Shown here piece by piece: positions 45,658-53,860 of a stretch of DNA of 64,000 nt. The notes under the pieces were generated by a model, which saw only the letters and a list, made by a program, of their open reading frames with translations, had not been told where the DNA came from and searched no databases. How positions within the stretch are numbered: the first letter of the stretch is position 1; the number at the start of each line of letters is the position of its first letter. The stretch lies in the NCBI GenBank assembly GCA_020853885.1, contig JADYXZ010000010.1, positions 1-64,000 on the forward strand, given 5' to 3'. Both the position numbers and the translations under genes were made by a program. Source of the DNA: Bradyrhizobiaceae bacterium. Its GTDB lineage: Bacteria > Pseudomonadota > Alphaproteobacteria > Rhizobiales > Xanthobacteraceae.

Positions 45658-45696
45658 GCCCCGGCCGCATTCGCGGTCCGGGGCCTTTTGCTTTTT
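45658..45696 (+). terminator. Rho-independent terminator, + strand, of an orphan transcript
   Basis: GCCCCGGCCGC pairs with GCGG-T-CCGGGGC (one bulged T), loop ATTC, followed by CTTTTGCTTTTT. Genes on both sides are on the - strand, so this implies a short + strand transcript starting near the 45590-45619 palindrome, possibly a small RNA or a short peptide from ATG 45632. Confidence 0.65.
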
Positions 45697-45770
45697 GGGC
45701 CGGGGCTGGTTGCCGCTCTGCTTGGCTATCCACCTAGGCGAGTTTGGGTCCGATCCCCAACCGGTCCACC

Positions 45771-46058
45771 TTACTTACCCTTGGAGACGGTAATTCCAAG
45801 GGTCTTGGCGCCGTCAACGAATGAAATCCCGTCAGCCTCCAGCGCAGCTTTCATTGCCGCTAGATTATTCCGGGTCGGCTCGCGCCGGCCGGCCTCGAAA
45901 TCGCGCACGGTCGAGACGCCAACGGTTGCCGCCTTCGCAAGCTCCTCTTGCGACAGGTTCAGCCATGCACGGGCTGCCCGGCACTGTTCTGGCGTCATAT
46001 AGCCCTGATACCAGCCTAAATTATTTTCGTCAACGTCAACGTTTATTGTTGACATCAT
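45771..46058 (-). CDS. XRE family transcriptional regulator
   Basis: 95 aa with a Cro/CI-type helix-turn-helix: MTPEQCRAARAWLNLSQEELAKAATVGVSTVRDFEAGRREPTRNNLAAMKAALEADGISF. The ~20 residues before it are acidic. It is divergent from the transposase, and two GTCAAC-based inverted repeats lie between the two genes, so it probably represses itself and the transposase. Two ATG codons stand in tandem at 46053-46058; the upstream one is used. Similar small regulators are common on alphaproteobacterial mobile DNA. Confidence 0.85.
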   Translation of the reverse strand: MMSTINVDVDENNLGWYQGYMTPEQCRAARAWLNLSQEELAKAATVGVSTVRDFEAGRREPTRNNLAAMKAALEADGISFVDGAKTLGITVSKGK

Positions 46059-46100
46059 CAGTTTCAGTACTTATCAATGAGGTCAACGGAAAACGTTGGC
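46035..46100. promoter_or_regulatory. Two GTCAAC inverted repeats in the XRE-transposase intergenic region
   Basis: GTCAAC-N7-GTTGAC at 46035-46053, next to the XRE start, and GTCAACG-N5-CGTTGGC at 46082-46100, just before the transposase ATG at 46104. The second would cover the ribosome site or the promoter end. The pair looks like operators for the adjacent XRE regulator. Confidence 0.6.
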
Positions 46101-46103
46101 CCC

Positions 46104-47066
46104 ATGTCTCAGCACTTCCTCCTCAGCGCAAAGGCCCGGACGCTCAGTCTGGCGAAGGTCGCGCGCATGACGGACGAAGAGGCCCACGAAGCCTTTCGCA
46201 TGATCCGTTGGGCCGACACCAAAGGCGAACCGGTCTGCGTTCGCTGCGGCTCGCTGGACTCCTATAACTACAAGACCCGCAAGCTATATCGCTGCAAGGC
46301 TTGCTCTCACCAATTCAGCGTCACCTCCGGCACGATCTTCGCCAGCCGCAAACTTCCGGTGCGCGACTACCTTCTCGCCATCGCGATCTTCGTGAACGGC
46401 GCGAAGGGTCACAGCGCTTTGCAGCTAAGCCGCGATCTGGATTGCCAGTACAAGACGGCCTTCGTGCTGGCGCACAAGCTTCGCGAAGCCGTGGCGGCTC
46501 AGACCAACGGCAAGAACGTCGCTGGCGAGGTCGAAATCGACGGCGCGTACTTCGGCGGCTACGTGAAGCCCGCCAACCACGTTGAAGATCGCGTTGACCG
46601 TCGCAAAGCGCAGCATCAAACCGGCAAGCGCAAGGTCGTTGTCGCCATGCGCGAGCGCAACGGTTCAACGCTGGCTTCCACGTTCAAGTCCGAAGGCGAA
46701 GCCATCCCGACCATCGCGAAGCGTGTTGCGGCTGGCACCATCGTTCATGCCGACGAAGCCTCGCATTGGGACAGTCTGCACGCGCTCTATGTAACGAAGC
46801 GCATTAATCACAGCGAAAACTATTCCGATGGCGAAGCCTGCACCAATCAGGCGGAGAGTTTCTTTAGCCGCCTGCGCCGCGCGGAAATCGGTATGCACCA
46901 CCATATCGCCGGTTCGTACCTCAATGCCTACGCATCCGAAATGGCGTGGCGCGAGGACAACCGGCGCGTCTCTAACGGCCTTCTGTATGTCGCGATGGCG
47001 AATGCGGCGCTGACGCATCCGGTATCGCAGCAATGGAAAGGTTACTGGCAGCGGAGTGCAAAATGA
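46104..47066 (+). CDS. IS1595 family transposase
   Basis: 320 aa, DDE transposase that cuts and joins the element ends. It has an N-terminal segment FLLSAKARTLSLAKVARMTDEEAHEAFRMIRW, a zinc ribbon (CVRCGSLDSYN ... YRCKACSHQFSVTSGTIFASRKLP) and then the catalytic core: Asp146 in VEIDGAYFGGYVKP, the second Asp in IVHADEASHW, and Glu in NQAESFFSRLRRAE. Complete and in frame, so possibly active. The start at 46104 is chosen over 46077 because an operator-like repeat occupies 46082-46100 and family members begin near FxLSAKAR. It overlaps the next gene by 4 bp. Confidence 0.95.
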   Translation: MSQHFLLSAKARTLSLAKVARMTDEEAHEAFRMIRWADTKGEPVCVRCGSLDSYNYKTRKLYRCKACSHQFSVTSGTIFASRKLPVRDYLLAIAIFVNGAKGHSALQLSRDLDCQYKTAFVLAHKLREAVAAQTNGKNVAGEVEIDGAYFGGYVKPANHVEDRVDRRKAQHQTGKRKVVVAMRERNGSTLASTFKSEGEAIPTIAKRVAAGTIVHADEASHWDSLHALYVTKRINHSENYSDGEACTNQAESFFSRLRRAEIGMHHHIAGSYLNAYASEMAWREDNRRVSNGLLYVAMANAALTHPVSQQWKGYWQRSAK

Positions 47067-47521
47067 AACCGGCTCGCACCGAAACCTATGAACACACAGT
47101 TTCCGGCTTGCTCGCCAAGCGCGCCGATCTGTTCAACGAAGCGGAGCGAATCCGCGACCGGCTGGCCGAAATCAAAAACGATGTGAGCGCGCTAGACCGC
47201 GTTCTCGGCACCTTGGGCTACACGGGCGATCTCAACGCCGAAATGCCGCGCCAGAAGCGGGACGTGATTTTCGGCAAGGGTGAGTTGACTCGCGCAATCT
47301 TGGACGAATTGCGAGGTGCTTCCGGCCCCCTAACCAGCCGAGAAATCGCCCAAGCAATCGTTGCGCTTGGGGGACACGACGCGCGCGACCGCAAGTACGT
47401 CTCGGACCTTACTCGGCGCGTCGGAAAGGCATTGCGGCAACAGCGCGATGAAGGGATTGTGCGTTCGGGCGTTGACAACAAGGGCAATGTGATGTGGTCG
47501 CTGCGCGTGCTCCACCGCTAA
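47063..47521 (+). CDS. Transposase-linked small protein (coiled coil plus winged helix)
   Basis: 152 aa, coupled to the transposase through ATGA with GCGGAG 6 bp upstream. An N-terminal coiled coil (HTVSGLLAKRADLFNEAERIRDRLAEIKNDVSALDRVL) leads to a C-terminal helix-turn-helix-like domain (LTSREIAQAIVALGGHD ... LRQQRDEGIVRSGVDNKGNVMWSL). I have seen this pattern next to IS1595-type transposases of Rhizobiales, so it may assist transposition or bind DNA. Function unproven. Its stop overlaps the end of the convergent methyltransferase gene by 4 bp. Confidence 0.8.
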   Translation: MKPARTETYEHTVSGLLAKRADLFNEAERIRDRLAEIKNDVSALDRVLGTLGYTGDLNAEMPRQKRDVIFGKGELTRAILDELRGASGPLTSREIAQAIVALGGHDARDRKYVSDLTRRVGKALRQQRDEGIVRSGVDNKGNVMWSLRVLHR

Positions 47522-49287
47522 GCGGTGCGCCGCGCTCGCTTCGGCCTTTTTCGTTCAACTTGCTGCACCATAAGCGGCTCGTCCAAATCCAACACTTCCT
47601 GCCTAACGCTCGCCAGCCCGCCAGGAATTACCAATCTTAGTGGGGGCGATTCCCGAATTTCCGCTGGCGTTGGAGCCTTCGGCAGTTTCTTTGCAAAGGC
47701 CCGCCGGGCCGCGGCCGCGGTATCAATCAGGTCGAGAACAGGGGGCAAATTTGGCTTTTCACCGGACAGAAGCTGGCCGACCGTAAATATTTGCACTGCC
47801 GGCCGCACCTTGTTGAATGTTTCTACTGAGCCCGCGTCCCGAGCTGCCTGCTCCATGGCCCTTGTCGGCGGATGCAGCGTAATCATGAGGCCGATATCGG
47901 CACCTTGATTTTTCATAGAACCGATCAATTCGCGGACATGCTCTGCATGAATATTTTTCCCACCCTTCACAGAAACGATACCCCGCTTAGCAGTGGCGGC
48001 ATCGTCCATATAATAGAGCATTCCATCAACACCCTTGTCCGCGCCACGCTTCCCGCCATCGCGAGGCGTTCCGTCCACCAAAGTAAGCGCCCACAGTTGA
48101 AAATCGTGGGGATCGGAATCGAATAGAGCATGCGCCCCATCCACATCTAGCGGGACACCCTCAACTGCGTAGTCGCGGTCGCGCTTAAGTTTCATTCGCC
48201 GCAAACGCTTTTCTACAACGTCAATCGCAAGGACCGTCACATCAATTCCGATCCAATTCCGGCCGAGCTTCTGTGAAGCCTCGATCGCCGTACCGCACCC
48301 GCAAAACGGGTCTAGAACCACATCGCCCGACTTCGTGCTCAACTTCACGATTCGTTCAAGCAGAGCCAAAGGCTTTTGCGTCGGATAGCCAAGACGCTCT
48401 TGGGCCTGCGAATTAATCGGCGGTATATCGGTCCAGACATCGTCAAGCGGCAAACCGCGCTGTTCATCTAGATACCGCTTCAACTGAGGCACACGACCCG
48501 GTGCAGTCTGGACTATCAATCCGTCCCGGTGCGCTCGCCGCATTCGCTCACGAGTCCAGCGCCACACTCTCGTAACGCCAAGAAATTCATATGTAAGATT
48601 CGGTCGATTTCGATTCGGGTTGATAAGGCTATCCAGCCGGTACCTGCGCCCAGCGTCCAAATGAACATACTTAGCCGCCGTCTTGGGTGGCAGCGCATCG
48701 GGATCATACGGCGCGAACGCCTCATCCCCGTTCCAAACGGCATCGGCGCCGGCATAGAACAGAACCACATCGTGATTTGTCGGTAGCCGGCGCGTCATGA
48801 GCGACTTGCCAGTAGAGCGGCGCCAAATAATTTCATTGCGAAACGAGCCGGCCCCGAAAATCTGGTCCAACACGATCTTGAGGTAGTGGCTGGCTCCGGC
48901 GTCACAGTGCAGGAACAAGCTGCCGGACGGCTTGAGTACGCGTCGCAGCTCCAAGAGCCTCGCGCCCATCATGGCCAGATAAGCCATAAGGTCGCTCTTC
49001 TGCATGAAATTGTTCAAGGAAACGAGAATGTCGAACGCTGGCGATCCGCTTTGCTGGACGTGCTTCATCGCTTGGTCGGCCGCAGGACCCCACCGCCACG
49101 TATCCTCGAAGGCCTTGTATTGCGCACTCTGTTCGCCGCTAGGCGACCTGTAGAGCACGTTGTATGTCGCTTGGCTGTTGAACGGCGGGTCCAAATAGAC
49201 CAAATCGACGCTGGCGGTCGGCATGCCTTTCAGCACGTCGAGATTGTCACCAAAGTAAAGCTTGTTGGTGCCGTCCCTTTTACTCAT
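47518..49287 (-). CDS. Beta-class DNA methyltransferase fused to an Mrr-like domain
   Basis: 589 aa. Methyltransferase motif IV is DPPF at residues 33-36 (VYLDPPFNSQATYN). Motif I comes later as DPFCGCGT (326-333), which is the beta-class order. The region between (~150-290) is the likely target-recognition part. The DPPF form suggests N6-adenine or N4-cytosine methylation. From ~395 a PD-(D/E)xK-like domain follows: GADKGVDGMLYY with Asp421, then GIVSVKGGKN with Lys441, HVRELIGSMKNQGADIGLMITL. The position usually held by Glu or Gln is Ser439, so nuclease activity is uncertain. No separate nuclease gene is present in the element. It may be a one-protein modification or restriction-modification unit that protects the transposon. 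Confidence 0.88.
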   Translation of the reverse strand: MSKRDGTNKLYFGDNLDVLKGMPTASVDLVYLDPPFNSQATYNVLYRSPSGEQSAQYKAFEDTWRWGPAADQAMKHVQQSGSPAFDILVSLNNFMQKSDLMAYLAMMGARLLELRRVLKPSGSLFLHCDAGASHYLKIVLDQIFGAGSFRNEIIWRRSTGKSLMTRRLPTNHDVVLFYAGADAVWNGDEAFAPYDPDALPPKTAAKYVHLDAGRRYRLDSLINPNRNRPNLTYEFLGVTRVWRWTRERMRRAHRDGLIVQTAPGRVPQLKRYLDEQRGLPLDDVWTDIPPINSQAQERLGYPTQKPLALLERIVKLSTKSGDVVLDPFCGCGTAIEASQKLGRNWIGIDVTVLAIDVVEKRLRRMKLKRDRDYAVEGVPLDVDGAHALFDSDPHDFQLWALTLVDGTPRDGGKRGADKGVDGMLYYMDDAATAKRGIVSVKGGKNIHAEHVRELIGSMKNQGADIGLMITLHPPTRAMEQAARDAGSVETFNKVRPAVQIFTVGQLLSGEKPNLPPVLDLIDTAAAARRAFAKKLPKAPTPAEIRESPPLRLVIPGGLASVRQEVLDLDEPLMVQQVERKRPKRARRTA

Positions 49288-49413
49288 GGCACAGCCCTCC
49301 CGCGCGGTGATTCGCCGGTTAACGAGTGGTTAAGGAAAGGGAACAAACGTGAACGGGGCCGCGATCTTCCCCGGCTTGGTTAATGCCGGGGGCGCGGTGT
49401 CCCGATGTGGGGC

Positions 49414-49437
49414 AGGTGAGTTTGCTACCTAATACCG
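49414..49437. repeat. Right terminal inverted repeat
   Basis: 24 bp ending CTACCTAATACCG, the exact reverse complement of 43836-43859. Confidence 0.97.
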
Positions 49438-49445
49438 CATTTTCG
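49438..49445. repeat. Target site duplication, right copy
   Basis: CATTTTCG, identical to 43828-43835. Confidence 0.95.
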
Positions 49446-50115
49446 CATGGAGGCGCTGCGCGAGACCGGCGGATGGGACCCGTTCAACGTCACCGAGGAC
49501 GCCGATCTCGGCATGCGGCTCGCGCGGTTCGGCTATCGCGTCGGCGTCATCGACTCGGCCACCTGGGAGGAAGCGCCGGTCGGCTTCGGCCAGTGGCTGC
49601 GCCAGCGCACGCGCTGGTTCAAGGGCTGGATGCAGACCTGGGTCGTGCATATGCGGCAGCCGCTGCGGCTCATGCGGGAGCTCGGCTTGCGCGGCTTCCT
49701 GGCGCTGCAACTGCTCGTCGGCGGCACGGTGCTGTCGGCGGTGGTGCATCCGATCTTCATGGCGGTGGTCGTGGACGACATCCTCGCCGGCGAGTTCTTT
49801 GCGTTCGGCGAGACGGTCGAGGAATCCTTCCGCAAGGCGCTCGCGGTCGCGGTGCTGGCGGTCGGCTACCTCGGCTCGGGCGTACTCGGGCTCGTGGGTC
49901 TCGCGCGGCGCAGGATGCTCGGGATCGCCTGGGTTCTGCTGACGATTCCCGTCTATTGGCTGCTGCTGTCGTTCGCAGCATGGCGCGCGCTCTATCATTT
50001 CGTGCGGAACCCCTATGCGTGGGAGAAGACGCCGCACGGGCTCGCGCGCTCGTCGCGGCGCGGCGGGCGCGGGCGGGCGGATGCCTCGATGCGTTCGCGA
50101 AGCCGGCGCCCGTGA
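49446..50115 (+). pseudogene. Membrane glycosyltransferase (GT2), 3' half
   Basis: The C-terminal part of the split glycosyltransferase. It begins with the codon completed by the duplication (CG + C) and continues MEALRETGGWDPFNVTEDADLGMRL (acceptor-site TEDADLG), FGQWLRQRTRWFKGWMQTW (QxxRW-like motif) and four membrane helices, ending in an arginine-rich tail. Joined to 42559-43835 it gives one 648-codon frame with no shift. An ATG at 49447 could start a 222-aa fragment, which would have no sugar-nucleotide site. Confidence 0.93.
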
Positions 50116-50179
50116 TGGACGGGGCCAGGGCGAGCCTCTAGTTTGGTGCCGGACCAGCCGCCTGCCGGGGGATTCGGCT

Positions 50180-50629
50180 ATGCAAATCAAGGACATCCTT
50201 CACGTCGCCATCAAGACGATGGACCTCGAGGCCACCAACAAATTCTATGCGGAGGTCCTCGGCCTCAAGGTTGACCCCAACCGGCCGGAGACGATCCCGG
50301 CGCCCGGCACCTGGTTCGATTTCGTCGGCACGCAAATCCATGTGATCGCGGGGCCGGCGGCCTATGGCGAGACCGACCAGAACGCCTATGGCGGCGGCAA
50401 CATCGACCACTTCGCGGTGCGGGCGGTCGGCTACGACGCCTGGCGCGCGCACCTCGAAAAGCACGGCGTCGACTACCGGCAGAACAACGTGCGCAACCTC
50501 AACCAGTGGCAGATCTTCCTGCGCGATCCGAACGGGATCGTGATCGAGCTGCAGTTCCTGGTGAAGGACGAGCCGCCGGGCTCCAAGGGGCCCGACGGAA
50601 CGAAGCAATACAGGTTCGGGTATTTCTAG
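50180..50629 (+). CDS. VOC (glyoxalase/dioxygenase-like) protein
   Basis: 149 aa. A vicinal-oxygen-chelate fold with a first metal ligand His in ILHVAIKTMDLEATNKFYAEVLGL, a second in DHFAVRAVGYDAWRAHLEKHGVDY, and the C-terminal glutamate in FLRDPNGIVIELQFL. These are the metal-binding positions of small VOC enzymes (glyoxalase, fosfomycin-resistance and dioxygenase types). Substrate is unknown. It follows the glycosyltransferase by about 65 bp. Confidence 0.88.
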   Translation: MQIKDILHVAIKTMDLEATNKFYAEVLGLKVDPNRPETIPAPGTWFDFVGTQIHVIAGPAAYGETDQNAYGGGNIDHFAVRAVGYDAWRAHLEKHGVDYRQNNVRNLNQWQIFLRDPNGIVIELQFLVKDEPPGSKGPDGTKQYRFGYF

Positions 50630-50634
50630 CCCGC

Positions 50635-50717
50635 GTTCGTCCCCGCGAAAGCGGGGACCCAGGGCGGCAGCCGGATGAGCAAGCTGCTCTGGATTCCCGC
50701 TTACGCGGGAATGAGCG
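50635..50717. repeat. Dispersed palindromic element (CCCCGCGAAAGCGGGG family), second copy
   Basis: TCCCCGCGAAAGCGGGGACCC ... CTGGATTCCCGCTTACGCGGGAAT, the same order as the element at 26178-26273 but with a shorter spacer. It lies between the VOC gene and the convergent GMC oxidoreductase. Confidence 0.8.
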
Positions 50718-50736
50718 GTGAATTACAGGACTTGCG

Positions 50737-52386
50737 TCAGGCCGCAGCAGCGGCAGCCGGACGTATGGCGCGGCGGTCTTCCTTGATCATGGCGGCGCCC
50801 TTCTCGCCGATCATCATCGACGGCGCATTGGTGTTGCCGGAGATCACGTTCGGCATGATCGAGGCGTCGACCACGCGCAAGCCGTCGATGCCGCGCACGC
50901 GCAGCCGCTCGTCGACGACTGCCATCGGGTCCTGCCCCATCTTGCAGGTGCCGCTCTGGTGGAAGACCGTGATCACGGTCTTGCGCGCATAGGCGAGGAT
51001 CTCGTCGTCGGTCTGCACGTCCCTGCCGGGGAAGATCTCCTCCGGCTCGAAGCGGGCGAGCGCGCGGCCGGAAACGATCTTGCGCGTGAGGCGAATCGCG
51101 TCGACGGCGACGCGCTGCGACTCGGGCGTGGCGAGGAAGTTGTGCAGGATCGCCGGATGCGCGTGCGGGTCCGCGCTCTTGATGCGCACGTAGCCGATGC
51201 TCTGCGGGCGCACGACGGCGATGCCGCAGGTGAAAGCGGGAAACGGATGCAGCGGCCCGCCGAAGCGGTCGGAGCTCGCCGGCGACACGTGGTAGTGCAG
51301 GTTCGGCGTGTCCTGCGACGGATCGCTGCGGGTGAAGGCGCAGAGCTGCGGCGGCTGCACGCTCATCGGCCCGCGCTTCGTCAGCAAATAATACGCGCCC
51401 ATCGCATAGCGGCGAAGCGGGCTCACCACCCATTGATTAAGCGTGACCGTGTTCCTGACGCGGAAGATGCAGCGGATCTGCCAGTGGTCTTGCATATTCT
51501 CGCCGACGCCGGGCAGCTCGTGCACGAGCGAAATGCCGTGCTGGCGCAGGAGCGCGCCGGGCCCGACGCCGGAGAGCTGGAGAATCTGCGGCGAGCCGAT
51601 GGCGCCGGCGGCGAGAACGATCTCGCCGCGCGCATCCGCGCTCTTCGGCTCGTTGCCTTCCCAGAAGTCGACGCCGACCGCGCGCTTGCCCTGGAAGCGC
51701 AAGCCCTTGACGTGCGCGTGGGTCAGCACACGCAGGTTCGGACGGTTCATCACGGGATGCAGGAACGCTTGCGCCGCCGAGTTGCGCTTGCCGTTCTTGA
51801 TGGTGCCCTGGAAATAGCCGACGCCCTCGTTGTCGCCGCGGTTGTGGTCGTCGCTCGGCGGAATGCCGTAGTCGAGCGCCGCCTGCTTCCAGGCTTCGAT
51901 CACGTCCCAGCGGATCTTGTTTTCCTGCACGTGCAGCTCGCCGCCGGCGCCGTGCGCCTCGTCGGCGCCGCGCGGATATTTCTCGATGCTCTTGAAGTAC
52001 GGGAGCACATCGTCCCAGCCCCAGCCGACGTTGCCGAGCTGGCGCCAGATGTCATAGTCGCGGGCGTGGCCGCGGATGTAGCACATGGCGTTGATCGAGG
52101 ACGATCCGCCGAGCACCTTGCCGCGCGGCACCGGCGTCACGCGGTTGTCGGCGAAGGGCTCCGGCTCGCTCTCGTAGCACCAGTCGACCTCCTTGTTGCC
52201 GAGGAGGAAGGGCAAGCCCGCCGGCGTGTGAATCCAGAAGTGATTGTCGCGGCCGCCGGCTTCGAGCAGCAGCACGCTGACCGAAGGATCGGCACTGAGG
52301 CGGTTGGCGAGCACGCAGCCCGCCGACCCCGCCCCCACGATGATGTAGTCGAAACTTCCGATGGAAACAGCAGGTTTGTCGTTCAT
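50737..52386 (-). CDS. GMC family FAD-dependent oxidoreductase
   Basis: 549 aa, choline dehydrogenase/alcohol oxidase type. The N-terminal FAD site is [20 protein letters not shown] with GxGxxG at 18-23. GMC signatures are [20 protein letters not shown] and [22 protein letters not shown]. The C-terminal catalytic histidine lies in [12 protein letters not shown] and the terminal motif is [15 protein letters not shown]. The substrate is an alcohol of unknown structure. The upstream flavin monooxygenase-like gene is on the same strand 3 bp away, so the two form an operon. Confidence 0.92.
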   Translation of the reverse strand: MNDKPAVSIGSFDYIIVGAGSAGCVLANRLSADPSVSVLLLEAGGRDNHFWIHTPAGLPFLLGNKEVDWCYESEPEPFADNRVTPVPRGKVLGGSSSINAMCYIRGHARDYDIWRQLGNVGWGWDDVLPYFKSIEKYPRGADEAHGAGGELHVQENKIRWDVIEAWKQAALDYGIPPSDDHNRGDNEGVGYFQGTIKNGKRNSAAQAFLHPVMNRPNLRVLTHAHVKGLRFQGKRAVGVDFWEGNEPKSADARGEIVLAAGAIGSPQILQLSGVGPGALLRQHGISLVHELPGVGENMQDHWQIRCIFRVRNTVTLNQWVVSPLRRYAMGAYYLLTKRGPMSVQPPQLCAFTRSDPSQDTPNLHYHVSPASSDRFGGPLHPFPAFTCGIAVVRPQSIGYVRIKSADPHAHPAILHNFLATPESQRVAVDAIRLTRKIVSGRALARFEPEEIFPGRDVQTDDEILAYARKTVITVFHQSGTCKMGQDPMAVVDERLRVRGIDGLRVVDASIMPNVISGNTNAPSMMIGEKGAAMIKEDRRAIRPAAAAAA

Positions 52387-52389
52387 GGT

Positions 52390-53700
52390 TCAGAGCCCGT
52401 ACATGCCCCAGGGCAGCCCGAAATGGAGCCGCGCGAGGCCGGATTGGAAGGCGTCGAATTGCGCCGAGGAATGCCCGCGGTACATGGCGACGTCGTTGAA
52501 GTAGCGCTGCAGCCGCGTGCCCTTTCGCGCGACCGACGACCCGCCGGTATGGAAGAGGAGCTCCACCGCTTCGCAGGCCATGCGGCCGGCGTGCTGGATC
52601 ATGCCCCAGAGGCGCATGTTCTCTTCGATGGTGATCGGCGTGCCGTGCTCGGCCCAGCGGTTGCAGTAGTCGTGATACATCTCGCAGCCCTTGATCATCA
52701 GCGCTTCCGCGGCGTCGGCGAGCGTCAGCGCCTCGCCGTAGGAACGCTGGAAGTCCGCGTGCTCGAAGCGGAGGATCTGCGGCTGCGACAGGGTTTTGCG
52801 GGTGGTGATGATCTCCTCATATTCGTCGAGGGCGGCGCGGGCGGCGCCGACCACCGGCATGACGAGCGTCGCATGGAACGGCCCGGCGAGACGGCCGAGA
52901 TACATGGGATTGCCGTGCAGCCGCGTGCCGGGCGTGCCGTGCTCCATTCCGTTCGGATCCGAACCGAGGCCGGCGGAGAGATAGCCGACGTGGTGCTCCG
53001 GCACGAAGACGTTTTCCACGCGCACGCCGTTGGAGCCGCTCGCGCGCATGCCGAGCACGCGGTCGCCGCCCCAGTCGTCGAGGATCGTGTAGCTGCCCTT
53101 GGGAACGACGCCGTGCGCGTGCACCGGCGGCTGCCCTTCCCGCTTGATGAAGGCACCGCCGACGAAATGCGTCGCGTGGGGCACCCCGGAGGCATAGTCC
53201 CAGGTGCCGTTCATGATGTAGCCGCCATCGACGGGCGTCAGCGTCCCCATGGGCGGCGCGCGATGCGGGGCGATGAAGTGGCCGTCGGCGCCGAACAGTT
53301 CGATCTGTCCCTGCTCGGGCCAGTGCGAGGCGACCTCGAAGCCGTGCGACGCGGCAAGCCCGAGACACCAGCCGGCGCCGGGATGCCCGCGCGCGATCTC
53401 GATCATCACCTTGTAGAAGGTCGGCAGATCGAACTCGTAACCGCCGAACATCTTCGGCAGGGTGCAGCGGTAGAAACCGGCCTTGAGGAAATCCTGGTGC
53501 AGCTCTTCCGAGTAGGCGCCGCGTTCGTCGTTCTCTTCCTGCTGCGCGCGCAGCTTGGGGCGCAACGCGACGGCGCGCGCGATCATTTCCCTGGGCGTGA
53601 GGCCGGGCTCGGGCACCGGTATCGGCGTCCGCCGTGGCGAAGGCTCCGCCGATTTCGAACTCTGATCCCCGCGCAGCGGTACGATCGTTCGGTTCGACAT
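52390..53700 (-). CDS. Acyl-CoA dehydrogenase-fold flavin protein (group D monooxygenase-like)
   Basis: 436 aa with the acyl-CoA dehydrogenase fold and HpaH/HsaA-like features: LKAGFYRCTLPKMFGGYEFDLPTFYKVMIEIARGHPGAGWCLGL, YIMNGTWDYASGVPHATHFVGGA, and MYHDYCNRWAEHGTPITIEENMRLWGM near the C-terminus. The glutamate typical of acyl-CoA dehydrogenases is not evident, so it is more likely a two-component flavin-dependent hydroxylase of aromatic or terpenoid compounds, needing a separate flavin reductase. First gene of a two-gene operon with the GMC oxidoreductase; a hydroxylase-then-alcohol-oxidase route is plausible. Confidence 0.8.
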   Translation of the reverse strand: MSNRTIVPLRGDQSSKSAEPSPRRTPIPVPEPGLTPREMIARAVALRPKLRAQQEENDERGAYSEELHQDFLKAGFYRCTLPKMFGGYEFDLPTFYKVMIEIARGHPGAGWCLGLAASHGFEVASHWPEQGQIELFGADGHFIAPHRAPPMGTLTPVDGGYIMNGTWDYASGVPHATHFVGGAFIKREGQPPVHAHGVVPKGSYTILDDWGGDRVLGMRASGSNGVRVENVFVPEHHVGYLSAGLGSDPNGMEHGTPGTRLHGNPMYLGRLAGPFHATLVMPVVGAARAALDEYEEIITTRKTLSQPQILRFEHADFQRSYGEALTLADAAEALMIKGCEMYHDYCNRWAEHGTPITIEENMRLWGMIQHAGRMACEAVELLFHTGGSSVARKGTRLQRYFNDVAMYRGHSSAQFDAFQSGLARLHFGLPWGMYGL

Positions 53701-53860
53701 TGTTTATCGCTTTCCTCCCCGACCTCTCGAACTAAATCATATCCGCATTTGCCTGGCGACTGCCAAGCCGAAGCGGGAGCGGGGCCGGCTTGTATATTTT
53801 TTTGGACGCGGTGCGCGCGGCGAACACGCGCACATGGGACGCGGCCCAAAGGCGTAGAGA

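Larger units (their letters stand above)
43836..49437. mobile_element. IS1595-family transposon with passenger genes (5,602 bp)
   Basis: Bounded by perfect 24-bp inverted repeats (start CGGTATTAGGTAGC) and flanked by an 8-bp duplication. It contains a DDE transposase of the IS1595 type with an N-terminal zinc ribbon, a small partner gene, an XRE regulator, a DNA methyltransferase fusion, and a three-gene unit on the left arm. Average IS1595 elements are 0.7-1.2 kb with the transposase alone; larger members with passenger genes ('transporter IS') are known. The left arm (43860-45620) is visibly less GC-rich than the chromosome, in line with transfer. Exact ends and duplication suggest a recent insertion. 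Confidence 0.95.

Noticed and set aside
45697-45770. tRNA-like acceptor (GGGCCGG / CCGGTCC) and T-arm (TTGGG / CCCAA)
   Set aside because: The acceptor and T-arm pair well and end in ACC, but no D-arm or anticodon arm can be formed and the T-loop starts TCC. It may be chance or a tRNA remnant; not called as a gene.
45619-46002. 128-codon + strand frame in the transposon
   Set aside because: It overlaps the terminator and lies antisense to the XRE gene; no ribosome site or family features.
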